From Taenia hydatigena (taxonomy: Eukaryota > Platyhelminthes > Cestoda > Cyclophyllidea > Taeniidae): a stretch of 64,000 bases of DNA. The stretch covers positions 32,681,971-32,745,970 of the forward strand of contig JADWOT020000001.1 in the NCBI GenBank assembly GCA_036345935.2, given 5' to 3'. Both the position numbers and the translations under genes were made by a program. The notes under the pieces are model-generated. The model worked only from the letters and a program-made list of their open reading frames with translations. It did not search any database and had not been told where the DNA came from. This document shows positions 1 through 12,330 of the stretch, piece after piece (the first letter of the stretch is position 1; each line of letters begins with the position of its first letter).

Positions 1-1145
1 ATCTGCAATTCTTTTAATCGCCTCTACTACTCTTGTTTACTCGTTTGCACTATTCCATACAGTCGGTTCCTATCCCACATAATCACATTCCTTTGCATTG
101 TGTTCGATTGTGAAGTATAGCATGTATGCATTACTCTGTTGAATGATACAACACTATAGGGAATGACAGCGGCATTGGTGGTGGACGAAGACGTCGCAGT
201 CAAAGTGATATCGACGGCTTCATATGAAGTTGATTGAGTGCAAACGCATCGAAGTTCAGTGGAATGCGGCTGTTTAGTCTGCTGTCAAGTATTTCCTGCC
301 AACTACACGAAGTGTTACAAAGTGAGTTGCAGAGTGGATACACATTGACGGATGCAAACGGATAAACATTTTTCATATGCGGCAACAAAATTTTGTGTAC
401 ATCCATTTCGACCTAATCTCTTCTAACATTTTCTGCACTTTTCCATTTACTTGGTAGATCAAAGGTCGTTTACAATTAATGAGAATTCCGTTCGCCGTTG
501 CATCAATCGCTCCATTGAACTCACTGAGATACTTGGATGTACTCATTCACATTTGCTGTTCTGCGCATGCATCAACCCTCTTTAAGTTAGTCAGACCCAC
601 TTATTTCTTTTCCCTTCATATGTCACATTAGCTTGTTAAAGCCATTGGATTGGACAGATTTGATAAAGGAAACAGGATGCTGGGAAATGATATTCGCTCT
701 TGCCCATGTTTAGCCACATATTAATCTCTGACGCATTACAAAATATCCTGCAATTTCTTACTGCCCATACTGTCCATTCTCTGCAAGTATGTGCCAATGT
801 ACAATCCGATGAGTTGCACTGTAATCAAGATGATAGGATAAAGACATTACCGGATTGATAGTAAAACAAAAACAAAGGGAAGTCAAGACATGTCGAATTT
901 CCTCGGTCACGTGTAATCTCTGCCACGGTGTTTGCTGCAACAATTAGTGTCGCAGAATAGTTTGAGCGCATGGATTTTAGTAGTTTTCTTTCTCTGTAAG
1001 ACAAATTCGACCATAACGTTCTCTTCTCTTACTACCGCCTTATCAAACAAGCTAAAAACAGCACTTGCTGGTATTGAACACAGACTAAAATCTGGGTGAC
1101 ACAAAAATGCGATTAGGATAATACATAGTTAAAACTGACACTACA
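1..1145. repeat. Left arm of large inverted repeat P1
   Basis: This stretch returns in reverse complement at 5146-6660. Clear matching blocks are 200-400 with 6260-6470, 600-740 with 5740-5870, and 900-1140 with 5146-5375. Minus-strand frames are kept between arms in places; one starts MDVHKILLPHM here and MDLHKILLPHM in the other arm. The right arm is longer because of about 250 bp of extra sequence near 5480-5725. Both arms carry stops and small indels, so I read this as a duplicated non-coding or decayed segment. Identity looks like 80-90 % by eye. The arm may extend beyond the window's left edge. Confidence 0.85.
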
Positions 1146-4100
1146 ATGATTGCTGCCCGTCGTCTTGTATTGCACTAACCTATTGTGTGGCGAAAAAACT
1201 GCTATTCTGCAATTAATTTAAGCAAGGGCCTGATGAATGTCGCCTTGATTATTGGTGTGTTCTTCGAACCCCAACACTAATTCAAACTCTCCCGTGTCGA
1301 TTAATACGCTGATGCTGCCATGCGATGTCTACTTTGCACCCCTTCAGTGGTGTCGTTTGAGTAGGGTGGAAATCCCACCACAGGTGTTGACAGGACAAGA
1401 CATCAAGTGCTGGAGGAAGGTAACGCATGGCAGTGAAGGATCGCGATGGTCAATATCATCCTGACATTCTAATGCATCAACAACTTTAACGGTGAGTAGA
1501 CGTCATGGGCACAAAGGCAGCGAAACCATTGCTACATTTGCTAGAGCATATGAACTTCAAATCCAGTACTATCATTATTTCCTCGGTCCACAAAGCGAAG
1601 AGCCGAGTAGGTTTTGCCTATTGAGCTTTGACTGTCATGCTAAACGTTCGATGCATGGTGACTATGAGCGGCGCTGCTAAAATTCTGTTAGCACTGGAGA
1701 CGCGATGGAAATTTGTCCTCGTTACCTCCTCTTTGTTTATGGATAGTAAAATCGAGTCCGTCTTTGAATCATTCGGGCTAGGTGTATAGTCTGATCGCAA
1801 GGGATGTGTGGGCAGGATTAGAGCTACTAACGTGGCCCGGAGACCAGCCCACCCGATTAAGATACAATGACCATCAAAGTGACCGTAGACGAGACTGGGT
1901 ATTTTTATTGTTATGTTAACTCCCAGTGGTAAGATGTTCGGTTTAAATGCAAATATCTAGCTGAATCATTCATTCTTTACAGGTTACATTTACATACCTC
2001 ATGCTAACACCGTTTTAGATCCTCTGTACGTTGTTCATATCGGCCAAATTTGCAAGGATTTTTTCGTTCTTTACCCCACTCCTGCGCCAATGCCAAATAC
2101 GAGAAGCTTGAATGTTATGAGACACCTTTGCATTCTTATACAAAATGGTGGATTGATAGCACATCAGCGGGGATTTGTAGGACGATTTTTGTCTACGCCG
2201 AGATACTCAAGCCGTGTTCCTGCCTCTCGCCTTTAAGGCACGTTTAGTGAAACCCAAGCGTTGAACTACTTTATCGCTTTTCATTAATGCTGCTATAAGA
2301 AACACTGGAGACAAGCAAAACTGATCCAAAGCTTAACAGACAATGATAAGGACTACTATCAACTGACTTCTGCAATAAAAATAACTAGGTACATATAATT
2401 GCGTTTAAGGTTTCCTACAAATGCCTTGCAAAGGTTATATTTGCCAAAATTACTGCTTACTTTTCGCATAAATATTAAGTCCTTTTTACTATGGTTCTTA
2501 AAGTTGATAGCAATACCTGTAACAGCTAACTTGTATTCATCATACTCACCACCCTTTTCGAGTGTTTAGCAGCGTATAGGAAGGGTCAGGGCTTTGCGTG
2601 GTCGCAACTGTACCCGTGATTGCACGACGATAACGTTGAGCTCCGATTCATCCATTTGGATGGAGCATCGGTTAGAATAAGAGTTCCTCATTTTTTGTCC
2701 CCTATAGTTGTATTGAGATGTTTTGGAGTCAGATAGTGACTACTTGGGTGTGGTCCGTGCATGGGAACCTCCTGTTAATCCCAAATGTCAACATTCTTGA
2801 TCTGCTGCATAAGAATAACAAAAGAACGCGCATTTCTCTTGCCACTTTTAATGCTCATACAGTATCGTTTCGATACTGTTTAAGATGGTTTGTGTTCAGC
2901 GTGTTAAAATCCTCGACGAAGGTTGATACTGTTTTGAGTGTTAAAATTGTTGGTTCACATCAACACCGTGTGATTGGGATGAAAATATTGCTGAAGTTTG
3001 GCAAACGGAGCCTTTACAAGTAGCTTAACTTGATAGGTGACAAGCAATGGACCCAAGTCCTAAATGCGGTCATCTCTACACTCGCCTGTCCTTCGTATCC
3101 TGTTTATATGACTACACAGCCTGACGTATGATAATTTGGGTGGTTTTTCGACGCTTCTCACATTTCTGCTGCATCGTATAGTTTTTTCATGCCATCTGTC
3201 TCGATGTCCGTTTCAATAAATTGGTTATTTCTGCTGCCCATGCACTTGCCAATGCGACTTAAGCAGCTGTGTTTCGCACTAACGCGGTTGCACTCCGGTG
3301 CCTAAAGAGGACACGCTTGGCACCACCTCAATCAAAATATGCACGACCATCGCCATTGTTAGCGTTTCTTTTTACTTTAGCCCTGCCCACTTTAAAATAG
3401 TATTATACATCCTCTTGTAGGCAATGATTCTCATTGAAGGTGGGCATGGTATTATGGACGAAATGGCACAAATGAGAGGAGCAGACTTGGGCATAACAAA
3501 TTGGAATTGGTGTAGCTCCATGAAGTGGGTCAGCGACCTCAAGCTTTTCACTACCATCAGCAGTTTGTTTGCCAACCCAGACCGTGGCAGCATAACCTTC
3601 TCATCACTTCCATCTTCCTCCCAGCTCTTCCCACTAATTGCAGCCAAATTCCTCTTATTCTTTAATTTCTTTCATTTAATCCAGTTTAGCACATTTGTAC
3701 ACGTTTTGGTTTCTAAGTCGGGTTTTTTGCACCGTCGAGTGGTAGTTTCTCCGAGCATCAGTCACATTTATTTAAAACGTTTTTATTGGAAGAGATAATG
3801 CTAAAAGCCTACATTTACGGTTGAGGTGTTCATTTGGTCGTGCAAATTTGCTATTGTAGCGAAAGTCTTCCAAGTTGTCTAGTCGTGTGGAAATCTGCCG
3901 ACGCCGTAGAATGACATTGGTTAGAGCATGTGTTTATTAAATAGACCTGGGTTTGCTGACGTCTAATGTGAAGAGGAAGTGGTGGATACCAAGAAGAGAA
4001 GAATACTGCCATCGGGAGCTCCTAGGCTTAGTTGAACTGATCACAACCGACCTACTAACAAGCATTACACGCGCCAAGCACAAGCTGCGATATGGTTCCT

Positions 4101-5145
4101 CTGGAGGCTAGGTAAGTGACACTTATCTGCTAGAAGGTACTTGCTAGTAGAAGTCTACAGTTCACTGCACTAATCACTATAAGGATGTATAAACTACCCA
4201 AAATCACGCAAAGGAGGAGGAGACCGCCCAGTGGGTGGACGCTCCTATCGCGGGTAGGTGCTCAAAGAAATGAACCGTCTGCAAAATGCCCTTTAGGCTT
4301 AGGCTATGACAAATAAACAAAGTGCACTTGATAATGCTGTTCCATATGCAACGTCAGTTATACAATGTGTGGAAAATCGCGAGTCCATGCAGTCCCACCA
4401 CACTTTGTTGACCATTTCCGTTTTAATTGGGAGGAGATGCCTTAAGTTCAAGCAGCCAAATTGGCCTATGGTATGAACTACATTTGCGGTTTTGCTGTCA
4501 AGAGTGTAAGAGTGATTTAACCTGAGCCTACTTCTTGTCGATGTGGTGCACATTCCGCTTAATGGAAGTGGAATTGAAAACAGACAGGCTGATTTCGACA
4601 ACAGCTGCACTGTGCATACATGGACTAATCGAATGAGAGGGATGGAGAAGAGTTGAATATGCAAATAGCAGATTGTCAGAGAAGGACTGCGCAGTCAGGA
4701 TCTAAGAACAAGCTGTCCAAATCCACATGGGTCCTGCAAGGTGCGAAGATGTGTAAGTCTTCATTGTGGAAGAGGAGGGCTTCTCTGCATTCATTATCAA
4801 TGCGAAGCTAAAGGCAGTTCGTGCTAGAGTATTTTGCGCCTTAGCATTTGTGTACGCACGAGACAAATTTTGCTATTTAGTTCTCAAACATATTCGCTTA
4901 CATGCTGCGTATTCATAGAGTATCCATCGTGGTGACAAAGCTATGTATGGTACATTTTTAACGGTATGCGCAAGACCTTTCATTCACACAAGTGAGGACA
5001 CCCCATAAAATGCTGCACAGTAACTTTGGGCGTTGGCACCCATCTAGAACCATCGAGTTTTGAAGTGGTAAGGAATCTCATAGTAAGAATACCTCTCATA
5101 CCAACTTGCGTCGTGTATCCTGAGAAGGGATGGGCAGCGATCATT
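1146..5145. other. Loop between P1 arms, no recognisable gene
   Basis: This 4-kb stretch lies between the two inverted arms, and I found no second copy of it in the window. Its longest open frames are at 3424-3798 (+, 124 codons) and 4299-4664 (-, 121 codons). The first follows a fair acceptor (a pyrimidine-containing stretch ending in TAG at 3420) and begins AMILIEGGHGIMDEMAQ, but I see no good donor and do not recognise it. At 2718-3023 a 101-codon frame includes RISLATFNAHT, which faintly resembles the start of a non-LTR retrotransposon endonuclease, without any other motif of that family. I cannot support a gene here. Confidence 0.4.
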
Positions 5146-6660
5146 TTAGTGTCAGTTTTAACTATGCATTATCCTAATCGCATTTTTGTGTCGCCTCAGG
5201 TTTTAGTCTGTGCTCTATGCCTGCAAGTGCTGTTTTTGGCCTGTTTGATAAGGCGGCAGTGAGAGAAGAGAAAGTTATGGTCAAATTTGTCTTATAGAGA
5301 AAGAAAACTACTAAAATCCATGCACTCAAACAAATTCACGAATTTAACCGTTGCAGAGATTACACGTGACCGAGGAAGTTCGACTTGTCTTGACTTCCCC
5401 ATGTTTTTGTTTTACTATCAACCCGGTAATGTCTTTATCCTATCATCTTGATTGAAGTGCATCTCATCGAATTCACTACCCATTTATCTCTATGCCAAAC
5501 ATGTTAGCAGTCATTTGATGCACTCGACAGGAAACGAATGCGCAAAAACCACGGCGTAGCTCACCACTGCAGCAAAACACTTGGCACATCAACCTTCTGC
5601 CAGACAGCATTTCATCCGCTTGAAAGGTGGACGAAATGTACTTCCAGTTAAGAGGGATGATCGCACATTAGCACACACTTGCAGAGCATGGATGGTGATG
5701 GAGAGTAAGAAATCGCAGGACAATTTGTAATGAGGCAGAGATTAACATGTGGCTAAATGTGGGTAAGAGCAAATATCATTTCCCAGCATCCTGTTTCCTT
5801 TATCAAATCTGTCTAATCTAATGGCTTTAACAAGCTAATGTATAATATGAAGGGGAAAGAAAAAAGTGGGTCTGACTAACTTAAAGAGGGTTAATGAATG
5901 TGCAGAACGGCAAATGTTTTTTACTGTTTGTGTGCTGTCTTTGCAAGCCACTACTCGAAATGGCGCATGCCCCAATCTGTGTTCATTAAGACTAATTCCA
6001 CTAACTCTTCCTCCTCTACTTCGCCGCGCTGATGTTGAGGCACCTTAACAGAATGGAGCATGTTGTAGTGCTCACGAGTCCCAATTACGCCTGTGATGTA
6101 AAGATGGTGCAATGAGTTAGTGAATGAGCACATTCGAGTATCTCAGTGAGTTCACTGGAGCGATTGATGCAACGGCGAACAGAATTCTCATAAATTGCAA
6201 GCGTCACTTGATCTACCCAGTGAAGGAAAAGTGCAGAAATTGTTAGAAGAGATTAGGTCGAAATGGATCTACACAAAATTTTGTTGCCGCATATGAACAA
6301 TCCTTATCCGTTTGCATCCGTCAATGCGTATCCACTCTACAACTCACTTTGTAACATTTCGTGTAGTTGACAGGAAATTTGTGACAGCAGACTAAACAGC
6401 CGCATCTCACTGAACTTCAATGCGTTTGCACTCACTTAACTTCATATGAAGCCGTCGATATCACTTTGACTGTGACGTCTTCCTCCACCACCAATGCCGC
6501 TGTCAATTCCTATAGTATTGCATCATTCACCAGAGTACTGCATGCAGACTATACTTCACAATCGAACACAATGCAAAGGGATACAATTATGTGGGATGGG
6601 AATCGACTGTACGAAATAGCGCAAACGGGTGAGCAGGAGTAGTGGAGGCGATTAAAAGAA
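5146..6660. repeat. Right arm of large inverted repeat P1
   Basis: Reverse complement of 1-1145. Reading the plus strand here is equivalent to reading the minus strand of the left arm. The frame FDKA.VREE..MV.FVL.RKKTTKIHAL near 5240-5330 is open in the left arm but has a stop after FVL in this one. The arm contains about 250 bp, around 5480-5725, that the left arm lacks, either an insertion here or a deletion there. I found no target-site duplication or terminal repeats around the extra block. Confidence 0.85.
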
Positions 6661-7044
6661 GTTCAGATGATTGAAATGTTGCAAAGTGTGCCAGCGGCTC
6701 CGAGCGTTCCACATCTGTCACCTACCCATGTACTAACCCGGATTGGCGTAACATAACCTTAGTGGTATTGAAATCCACGGGCATCCACGCGAAGCAATCT
6801 CTGGCACCTGTCGGATGTTCACTGGTTACATTTCTTACCCTCAACTTTCCTTACCAGCTGTGCTACTCTTAGTAACTCATTGCGATTTCTTTCTGTTTGC
6901 TGTTATCAGATTTTTGATGAAACGCATTTTGAGCACAGAAGGAAAACAACCACTTTTTACGACCACAAATATATGCTCCTAGACGTTAGCATTACCCAAA
7001 TTAGTGACAGAATTTTGCTTTATCATTGATCTCCGCATTTTGGT
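6661..7044. other. Spacer, nothing recognised
   Basis: Unique-looking spacer between inverted repeat P1 and unit D. I see no conserved frame, no repeat and no RNA structure in it. Confidence 0.4.
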
Positions 7045-9719
7045 AAGTGAACTGAGTGAGGCGGACGCAGCAGTGGTAGGAGCGGAGGAAGAAGAAGTGA
7101 CAAGTTGGAAGCTTTGGCATCACCACGCAGACTGTGCTTTGTAGCAGTCTTATGTGTTTGCTTGTTGAGGTGTTTGTTTCTTGTTTTCCTATCAGTAGTT
7201 ATGTTTGTGTATGTTAGCTTTGCAGCCCATTGGAGCCTCACACATCGGTCTTGTCATTGTTTGGTGTTTTTTCCTTTTCTGATGCTACAAACTTACCTTG
7301 GTGGTTGTGATGGTGAAGTAACATGCGATGAGTGTGTGGAGTGGTAGGCAATACAAGATGTTGGAGTGATTCGCGGAGGTGGTGGCGGTGGCGGCGGGGG
7401 CGTCTCTGTCTGGGTTGTGGGATGCGACTGTTGGCATGGACGACAGGGTCTACTACTGCTATTGTGTCTCCGTCTCCTTGTCTTCGCGAGCATGGGTTGC
7501 TGGGTGGCGGAGAAGGAGGGGAAAGGCTGGGGGAGCTCTGTCGTGGGTATGTGAAAGAGTGAAGGAGACGTTCTCTTACGACGACGCCAACAAATAGAAG
7601 CGCTATGGGCCAGAGTTTACTGGTGGCAACTGCGGCACATTTTGCTTCCGGAGTTACGAAAATGTTATTGCTGTGGGAGGGTGGAGGTTAATTTGTTGCT
7701 GACTGTATGGGTGATGAGTAGTGGTGCATCATCTCAGAGGAGGTAAGTAGTCGGGTAGGCCTCCACTGTTGGGTGTGTTGGGCGCAAATATTGGGCGAAA
7801 GGGGGGGCGGGGTCCGGTGTCGTGCTACTCCCACCACTACTGCGACTTAGTCTTAGGCGTGAGAATAGATGAAAAAGGATTTGAAAAGGAGGGGTGGAAG
7901 AGACGGCGTGGGGAACATTTAGAGCAGAAAGCTGATGCGGTTTCTGGCCTCTCTCGGACTAATTACTATCGGGGTTGGGGTGATGGGTGGCTGGTGCGCT
8001 GTGGCATGGCGCTTGAGTGGATTGGTGGTGGTCCCTCGTGTCAGCGTGAGGATTGGGTGTGCCTTTGTTGATCTGTGCTTTGCTTTTAGAAGGAGAGCGA
8101 GGAAGCATTGCCATATTAGAGCGCTTTCTCAATGTTTCTCTCAATGTTTCAGGTGCGATGCTTGAAGAATATCTGGGGGATGGGGAGATGGTGGGTACTC
8201 AGCGGCACATCGACAGTTGGTGGATGTGGTTGTACCAACTCAACCTCCTCCGCTGTCCTGCTTTTGCCAATGCCGCTGGTGTTTATTTCTGTTGTTGCGG
8301 AGGCGTGAACTTCACCGGTGGGGACATTCATTCCTTCATCCAACGATTCCCATCGCAACAACAGTTTCGTAACTCCTTTACATTTATTAGGTGTTATTAA
8401 TGGCGTTTCGCCTTCCTGCGACACGTGGCGACACAAGAGCTTCAATTTATTACAGACTCACTGCGGATAATGCGTTTTGTGTAGGTGTACAAGTGGGTCA
8501 TTCATATCAGATTTCGTGCCTTTCTTAGATTCATGCAATGTCTCTATGCAGTTAACTTGCTCATTGAAATGCAAACACTGTCTTGACTTATGTGGGTAAA
8601 CGAAACCAAACCAACGGCGATATGCTTTTAGTAGGTTAAATCAATGTTCACTCAAAATACGGGTTTGTCTTGCGAGAAAACACGGCTGGTAAGGTGTTGT
8701 TTTTAAAGTTTTCGGGTTCCTAGTATCCTGAAAAGGTAGAAAGTGTTGGAGGAAAAGATGGAAATGTATTTTGCAGCCATAAAGTACTAGCAGTAGTCAG
8801 TATTTGCGGTTGAACTAAACGGTGGAAAGGCTTAAACGCATTAAAGGGTGTGAATGTTAATCTTACCAAATGGAATCAGGGAGAGAACGCTGGTTCCTCA
8901 CTAATGCGAAAGCCTGAGTTGGCATTAGAGAGGGCGGATCGGATCTGTAAGTACTTTTAAGACTGTCGCCTTCACTTCAAAAGTCGTTGAATGAGGAGAT
9001 GTGGAGATTAGGTGCTGTTCAGAGCGATTGAGTCGGTCCTTAGCAGTAGTGAGGGACGATGCTTTGAAATGTGCATATTTTATAGTCGTTGATGAAGACT
9101 GTTTCAGGGACTGGTCTGGTACTTTCGAGGAAGCTGTGACTATGGCAGTGAAGGAAACAAATTTTCTGACAGAAATGTGAAAATGTGTCTGATTTGGCTC
9201 CACATGAGTGTGTGACGAGGGTGGCTCTGATTACAGCCAGTGCTTAAGTAGTGCTTTAGCCTCGATTTTCTGAATTGGATTTCTTGTAGAAAAGGTGGTT
9301 AGAATTGTGCGAAGGTAGTAGGGTGGAAATGTTAGTCATGAAATAATATTTTGTGTTCGTTTATGCGGAATTACAAAGGGTAGTGGTGGGGACGTAGATT
9401 TGGTTGGAATGAGCCTCCCTTTTGGGTGTTAGGCGGATGGGAGAGTGGAAGAGGATGGGAAAGTAGTGATGTGTTTGGCAAGCAGCACCAGCTGTGCTCA
9501 TGGAGACGACAAGTAAAAACGAGGGCCATGATTTGGATACGAAGCATATCACATTAGAAACGCATCTCACTCAATTCCTCCGATCGCAGTAAATTTTACA
9601 AAGTTATATCAGTAGATTAGCAACATCAAATGAGACAACGCACAATTTAAGCACAAATATTTAAATGTTCGGTTTACAAATTTAACTGAGAATATTATGT
9701 GCATGCTTAGGATTGTAGT

Positions 9720-9774
9720 TGTAGTGCCCCGAGGCTCCTTCGAAGGCAAAAGAAGGCAGAATGCTAGGTAGAAC

Positions 9775-9851
<77 letters not shown>
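9720..9851 (-). mobile_element. Truncated TRIM LTR ending in TA microsatellite
   Basis: Read on the minus strand, the end matches the 3' half of the LTRs at 29176 and 52767: the internal AT tract, the CCTTCTTTTGCC block, GGAGCCTCGGG and the terminal CTACA (TGTAG at 9720 on the plus strand). The 5' half of the LTR is missing, and the TA tract runs straight into unit-D sequence at about 9852. It lies in a block that replaces about 170 bp found in copies B and C, so insertion and deletion happened together or in succession after D split from them. Confidence 0.8.
9774..9851. repeat. TA dinucleotide microsatellite
   Basis: About 78 bp of almost pure TA/AT repeat, interrupted once by a GTC. It corresponds to the short TA tract inside intact LTRs (about 15-27 bp) and has expanded here. 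It creates spurious tyrosine-isoleucine open frames on both strands. Confidence 0.95.
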
Positions 9852-9855
<4 letters not shown>

Positions 9856-10240
9856 TTCAATGGGCAGTCCTGGGGCGCTGTTTACCCACTCACTCAGTCA
9901 CCCACCGACCAAATCACCCGCCGGACCACGCTCTGTCCGATGTCGTCGAGGACTTAAGATGTTTGGAAGAGGTGGTTGGAAGCTCCCTCCCGTGTGTGCA
10001 GAAAACCACACGTGAACTTGTTCCCCTTCCCTCCCCTGCCGTGCCGTGCCCTGCCCTGCTCTGCCCTCCTGCCTTCCTCTCTCTTCTGCCGCCAACACTG
10101 CTGCTGCTGCTCTTGCTCCTTATTGGTAATGTGACTACTTTAGTTATTATTATTGCTGCTACCATTGATAAAGCTAAACTGTTGCTACTGTTGAAACCAG
10201 TAAATGCGCTCTCCTTCCTTCCTCCCTTTTGCATATGCAG

Positions 10241-10264
10241 GATGTGTTGGATATTGAGGAGTGG
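10241..10264 (+). other. Candidate 24-bp micro-exon
   Basis: A strong polypyrimidine tract ending in CATATGCAG precedes GATGTG..., which would encode DVLDIEEW, followed by GTAGAG as a donor. The same arrangement is found at 34299 in copy B (LGIEEW variant) and on the minus strand from 45910 in copy C, where the sequence has acquired a stop. Micro-exons are known in flatworm genes, but no transcript evidence is available here. Confidence 0.3.
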
Positions 10265-11044
10265 GTAGAGACACCACACCGCCATTGGATACTGTAGAGT
10301 TTATCAAAAACCTGTGGTGGAATGGCGGCTGTTAGTGCTGCGTTGTCCTCAACTTTGATCTTTTGCCGTATGTTCATAACCATTCTGCAAAGAATACCTT
10401 TTGTGTGTTTTGCTGGAACCACGCGCATCTCTAGTGCTACCTGTACAAAAGGCTAGTTGTGCATCATCCGCGTAGTCATTAACAGGAGCGCAAAGTCGAT
10501 GCATTTTCTCTGACTGGTTCTACTGGATGATAATGCATGCTTACATGCATGTTTACTCGCACGATGGCAGTAGGTGGCAGTTACGCACATTGTAGTCTTC
10601 AGCGGAATTGTCGAAGTCTCGGCTGCGTCTACCTCTCACGGGGGACAATCTTGGCCCGCAGTTTAGCCTTCCCCTGTGCAGATCTCTCTGTTGTCCAAAA
10701 AACCTCTCGATTAGTTTGATTTCACCATCACCAGTCTCGCCGTGGACTTACGAGATGGTCTGCGTCTGGTGTAAGTCATCAGCTGCACCTTCCTACTTAT
10801 GTGCTTATAAGTAGTTGACGTTTTGGACTCATCCTGAGCAAGAATGTGGTTGTTTGGTCAAATAGGTTTCCAGATTATTATTTTGAAGTAAATCATCACC
10901 TCTTGTGGCCATTCCTCTGCGAGGTACTGCCGTCCCACACTGTCTTGTCCTCCGATTGTGTGAGTGAAGTAGAGAGTCTTTTCTCCCTTGTTCGGTGTCT
11001 TTGTTCTACTGCGTTTTCCCGACTGTCATCAACGGCATTAGTGT

Positions 11045-12330
11045 AGAATTCGATAATAATTATTGCTATTATAATGGGGCAAATTTATGGTCGTATCGGA
11101 TAGAGGTGGAGAAAGCGTCTGTCACGACTGGGAAAAGCCCCTCAACGGCCAGCAGACCTGACCAGACTTCTGCTGCAGTAACCACGACTGGCGGTGACTC
11201 GGCCTGCGCTGCTTTGGTCATTGTAACTCTACTAGCTTTCGTGACTTTTCCCGTAGGTCCGTACAACCAATCACCAGGCGCCTCAGCTACTATGAATGGT
11301 GCAGCTCACTGTTTGCGTTCATCAAAAAGGCTGCTTATTTTCTATCGCAAACTTCATTAAATACGAAGAATGGTCAGAATGACAATCATCCATCCAGGAC
11401 TAAAGATGTTAGCATTTGCATTCGTCTTCATCGACACTGAAGGTCGTTTACCCCTGTGAGGTGGGTAATCGGAAATCACTGAACTGCAATGATGCTTATC
11501 GTGGTAAGGAATAAAAGACAGCGCTGTAATGCTGGATGTGCGTTCAAATCCCCAGTGAGAGACGCTGCTGTTTCGAGCTACGCACCTAGCAACAAACCAT
11601 GCATTTGTCAGGTAGTTGCCTGATTGGTCAAAGCATTACCACGCCTTACTGAAATTTCATCAAAGAATCGTACCAGTTTAGGAAGTTGGCAGGATCTTGG
11701 TAACTACTTCTACCCATAAAAAACCAGGTGGGAATATCGAATGGAGCTACTACCTACAACAGGTGACTTACTCGAATATGCGGTCCCGCTCATGCCTGAA
11801 CGACCCACAATTTGGCACAAAGCTATCTTTTGAGTGTGGTGAATCGTGTAAAGAGAGGCCAGATTACCACCAACGTATGACGAAATAGGCCAGCGATGAA
11901 AACCTGCCTACCGTGAACAGTCGTCTCTGTACAATATTGTTGCCTGTTTAAGGCAGGTGCATCAAAATCTTAAATTGTTTCAGCCATGCAACTTGTGTGT
12001 GTGTGTATACCAGGCAGGTGGGCGGCCTAGAGCAAAAAGGAGTGGGGATGGGTAACTTGGCAAGCACTTATTCTCTATGGGGCAAAGCATCTTGTAGAGG
12101 TTAAGTGATATGTTATGATCATAGGCTTCCAATCATATCTGTAAATATCTTTCTCCCCTTCTTTTCGTCTTCCTTCCTGCGGGAGAGGGGCGTTGGGTGG
12201 ATAACGACTTAATGACCCTGAGACTAGCCAGTGACGTTCACTCACGCCTGGACGTCGTGGAATGACCTTGAGCCTAGCCAATGTCATTCTTCAACGGGCA
12301 CTTGCCTCCAGAAGAGCTGAGCTGCTATTG
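11045..12330. repeat. Inverted repeat P3, left copy
   Basis: Reverse complement of 40600-41985. Matching anchors are the AATAATTATTGCTATTATAA stretch near 11053 with its partner near 41950, the CCTGCCTGTTTAAGGC block near 11940 with 40970, and the CAATGTCATTC...GGGCACTTGCC end near 12280-12310 with 40610-40640. It contains a TG microsatellite near 11993. I see no conserved reading frame that would argue for a gene. Confidence 0.85.

Larger units (their letters stand above)
7045..10290 (+). pseudogene. Family 2 multi-exon gene remnant, copy D
   Basis: Short segments keep their reading frame against copies B and C. They are an acidic stretch (7045-7100), a hydrophobic segment (about 7132-7250), a segment with LQTYLGGCDGEVTCDE (7284-7347), a second hydrophobic segment (7950-8100), EYLGDGEMVGTQRHID after a TTTCAG acceptor (from 8153), YPEKVESVGGKDGNV (8643-8813), and RDDALKCAYFIVVDEDC (8994-9180). 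Damage specific to this copy includes the acceptor before the YLGG segment, where CAG has become CTG, a stop just before YPEKVE, and a stop after TEM at 9178. The product is unknown. Frame-preserving differences suggest the ancestor was coding; this copy looks dead. Confidence 0.5.
7045..11035 (+). repeat. Unit D, copy of a three-copy segment
   Basis: Direct copy of unit B (from about 31640 to 35192) and inverted copy of unit C (44950-48830). D begins inside the unit, at the acidic segment LSEADAAVVGAEEEEV; unit C continues for another 1.5 kb upstream of that point. About 170 bp present in B (33775-33945) and C is replaced in D by 9475-9850, which contains an LTR fragment and a long TA microsatellite. 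The right end lies near 11035, where the match to B and C stops and repeat P3 starts. B lacks about 260 bp that D has at 8440-8700, and C also has that stretch. Confidence 0.85.

Noticed and set aside
2718..3023. 101-codon frame with RISLATFNAHT, like the start of a non-LTR retrotransposon endonuclease
   Set aside because: Only this short string fits; no catalytic motifs, no reverse transcriptase and no poly-A or terminal structure nearby.
3905..3970. tRNA-like stretch with TGGTTAGAGCA (A-box-like) and GGGTTTGC
   Set aside because: The T-loop does not match GGTTCRANYCC and the arms do not pair convincingly; at best a decayed tRNA-derived repeat.
7293..7493. Proline- and arginine-rich frame ending SQPPR followed by GTAAGT, antisense to family 2
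   Set aside because: It appears in all three copies, but the proline run varies in length with the GGC/GGT repeat and indels are not multiples of three. The opposite strand explains the conservation better, although a real antisense exon cannot be excluded.
9609..9860. Frames rich in tyrosine-isoleucine repeats
   Set aside because: Produced entirely by the TA microsatellite.
10440..10500. A YADD/YMDD-like motif on the minus strand of D and B (VNDYADDAQLAF), suggesting reverse transcriptase
   Set aside because: Copy C reads YVDA, the surrounding residues lack the other conserved blocks of reverse transcriptase, and the following text (RGSSKT, IPPQVF) does not fit. Treated as coincidence.
11520..11580. 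GCGTTCAAATCCCC resembling a polymerase III B box
   Set aside because: No matching A box at the right distance, no cloverleaf, and the inverted copy near 41395 has lost the match.
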